This document shows, one piece after another, positions 6,601 to 8,080 of a stretch of 8,080 bases of DNA (the stretch's first letter is position 1; each line of letters opens with the position of its first letter). The stretch comes from Methanobrevibacter sp. (GTDB lineage Archaea; Methanobacteriota; Methanobacteria; Methanobacteriales; Methanobacteriaceae), in the NCBI GenBank assembly GCA_009784145.1, contig WRCI01000072.1:1-8080 (forward strand). Direction: 5' to 3'. The notes beneath the pieces are model-generated. The model ran no database searches. It saw nothing but the letters and a program-made list of their open reading frames with translations, and was not told the origin of the DNA. A program made the position numbers and the translations under genes.

Positions 6601-8080
6601 CCAAGGTTTACAATTAAATACTACAATTATTATTCATAATATACCAAATACAAAAGTAAATAATACTGTTAATATTAATGGTTATTTAAGAGATGAATTT
6701 GGAAGAGGAGTTGGTTATACAAAATTCAATGTAACTATAGATGGTGAAAATCATATTGTTACTACAGATTCTTATGGTTATTGGGAAATTCCTAACTATA
6801 AAGTTTTAAAAATTGGATTAATTGAAGTGAATGTTACTTTTGAAGGTAATTCATTTTACAATGAAAGCAAAAATCTTACAACTTTCAATGGGTCAAAACG
6901 AGATTCAATTTTAATCATTAATCCAATTGATGATGACATATTAATTGATTCTGATGTTGTTATTACAGGTATATTAATAGGAGATAATGGTCCATTAGGT
7001 GTTGTCACTTTTAATCTTACTATAAATGGTTATATATTTACTGTTACTACTGATGAATATGGTAATTGGACTCATACTTATCCTGCCAATACTTCAGGGG
7101 AAATTATTGTCCTAGCTGAATTTTGGGAAAATGGGTTTTATAATTCAATTAGTGATTCTATTAGTTTCCATGTTAGTGAAATGACTACTGTTAATCTGAC
7201 CATTGTTAAGAGTGTTAATGTTACTACTGCTACTGAGGGTAGTATTTTGAATGGTGAAGTTATTGAATATAATATTACTGTGACTAATCATGATACTACT
7301 ACTACTACTACTGCGAATAATGTTAAAGTTTATGAAAAATTACTAGAAGGTAGTCTTATTTACATTCATCATTATATCAATGATGAAGAAGATTATGATA
7401 ATAATTATAATCCAATTGATGGTATTTGGAATATAGGTAACCTTGCTCCTGGTGATATTATTACTCTTAGAATTGTGGTTCGTGTTAATGGTACTGGTAA
7501 TATTACTAACCATGTTAATGTTACTGCTAGTGAAGAAAATATTGGTGTAAATGAAACTAATGTCACCATTACTGTTGACCCAGTAATTAACCTGACTATT
7601 ACTAAGAGTGTTAATAGTAGTAGTGCATTGAATGGTGAGAATTTAACTTACATTATTAATGTGACTAATCATGGTCCTGATAATGCTACTAATGTGAATG
7701 TTACTGAGATTCTCAATACTAGTAAAGTTGAAATTTTGGATTATGAGATTAGTGATAATGGTGGTACTTGGCATGATACTTATTGGTATATTGGTAACTT
7801 AACTCATGGTAATTCTGCTACTTTGACTATTATTGTTCGTATTATTAGTGCAGGTAACATTACTAATGAGGTTAATGTTACTGCTGACCAATATAATGAG
7901 GGTAATAATAGTGCGAATGTTACTACTGAAGTTTATAGTACAGTTAATTTGACTATTAGTAAGAGTGTGAATGTTACTGGTCGTGCTAATCTTAATGATG
8001 TGGTTGTTTATACTATTAATGTGACTAATCATGGTCCTGATAATGCTAGTAATGTGACTGTTAGGGATATTTTAGATACT
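3470..8080 (+). CDS. Adhesin-like surface protein, main part (Ig-like and DUF11 repeats), open at the window end
   Basis: A single frame without a stop from 3398 to 8080 carries the bulk of the protein, about 1537 residues in the window. The first codons (SNFEDNN, then YNRFYNN) finish the beta-helix, which closes with NNWFGDN (3620-3640). A beta-rich section follows, then one Ig-like domain (about 3956-4261, with ENVTLLALLTDNNG), ten further Ig-like repeats (4262-7183) and DUF11 repeats from 7184 on. There are almost no cysteines and very many N-x-S/T sites, which suits an N-glycosylated stalk. Third codon positions are mostly T or A, as in the rest of the gene. On its own the piece has no signal peptide or good start (first ATG pair at 3692), so it would not be exported. 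The anchor and C-terminus lie beyond the window. The architecture is certain; the ligand and whether it is expressed are unknown. Confidence 0.85.
4262..7183 (+). repeat. Ten Ig-like repeats of about 97 residues
   Basis: Unit starts are 4262, 4544, 4841, 5153, 5441, 5741, 6026, 6323, 6614 and 6899, each 282-312 nt long. Each unit has the pattern T-x-[LVI]-x-I ... [ND]-[VIT]-x-I-[TSN]-G-x-L ... G-x-P ... T-T-x-D-E-Y-G-N-W ... A-x-F-x-G-N ... S-x-S. One Trp is kept in all ten, with codons at 4430, 4724, 5021, 5327, 5609, 5909, 6209, 6500, 6782 and 7067. TDEYGNW is exact in units 2, 3, 6 and 10. The fold call (bacterial Ig-like beta-sandwich) rests on pattern and length, not on a profile search. 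Confidence 0.8.
7184..8080 (+). repeat. DUF11 repeats (two complete, third cut by the window edge)
   Basis: Units run 7184-7585, 7586-7942 and 7943 onward. Each starts V/I-N-L-T-I-x-K-S-V-N, continues with GE-x-[IL]-x-Y-x-I-x-V-TN-H, then WxIGNL and [TR]-L-x-I-V-V-R, and ends in G-N-I-T-N-x-V-N-V-T-A. This is the DUF11 (conserved repeat) pattern common in surface proteins of methanogens. Units 2 and 3 share 35 identical bases (7654-7688 and 8014-8048), so they are more recent copies than the Ig-like repeats. Confidence 0.85.
7295..7312 (+). repeat. (ACT)6 microsatellite coding for six threonines
   Basis: Six consecutive ACT codons in the first DUF11 unit replace the GPDNAT segment found at the same place in units 2 and 3 and lengthen that loop. 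Changes in copy number would keep the frame. Confidence 0.85.

Noticed and set aside
4262..7183. Ten-unit periodicity as a DNA-level satellite
   Set aside because: The units are conserved mainly as protein (G-x-W and hydrophobic positions) and diverged in bases, so this is a protein domain array.
5338..8032. Minus-strand open frames at 5338-5544, 6386-6604 and 7799-8032
   Set aside because: All mirror the Ig-like or DUF11 coding frame. Their low-complexity Asn/Ile/Ser/Thr composition is the reverse reading of repeated ATT, AAT, ACT and GTT codons.

Overview
The window is very AT-rich and looks like the chromosome of a Methanobacteriales archaeon, most likely Methanobrevibacter or Methanosphaera. 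That is an inference. It rests on archaeal TATA-type promoter boxes (TTTATATA), long oligo-T terminators, TTG starts behind GGAG ribosome binding sites, and a giant surface 'adhesin-like protein' built from a beta-helix, Ig-like repeats and DUF11 repeats, which is typical of these methanogens. No tRNA, rRNA, CRISPR array or transposase was seen. Everything called lies on the + strand.

Layout. Positions 1-110 hold the purF promoter and leader. Positions 111-1547 encode a complete Fe-S-type amidophosphoribosyltransferase (purF), the first committed step of purine synthesis. Positions 1548-1695 are an oligo-T termination zone. Positions 1696-2208 are a long region with no confident gene: two copies of a 24-nt promoter-like element 89 nt apart, a 19-nt direct repeat, two palindromes, three possible hairpins and a 13-nt tandem repeat just before the next gene. 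Positions 2209-2445 encode a 78-residue protein of unknown function. Its stop overlaps the TTG start of the next gene (TTGA), so the two are probably translationally coupled.

Positions 2442-8080 are one enormous secreted surface protein that runs off the window. It has a signal peptide, an Asn/Ser-rich linker, a right-handed beta-helix, one separate Ig-like domain, ten Ig-like repeats of about 97 residues, and then DUF11 repeats (two complete and a third cut by the window edge). The gene is broken by a single -1 frameshift close to position 3470. The first frame ends at 3617, while the second frame stays open without a stop from 3398 to 8080. Restoring one base would give at least 1880 residues. 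The beta-helix motif resumes at its expected spacing straight after the shift, so the two pieces were one gene. This could be a real inactivation, an on/off switch, or a sequencing error.

purF is a housekeeping gene separated from the rest by its terminator. The small ORF and the adhesin form a separate accessory unit with its own promoters and long leader. The most interesting points are the coupled small ORF, the structured leader with duplicated promoters, and the frameshift.
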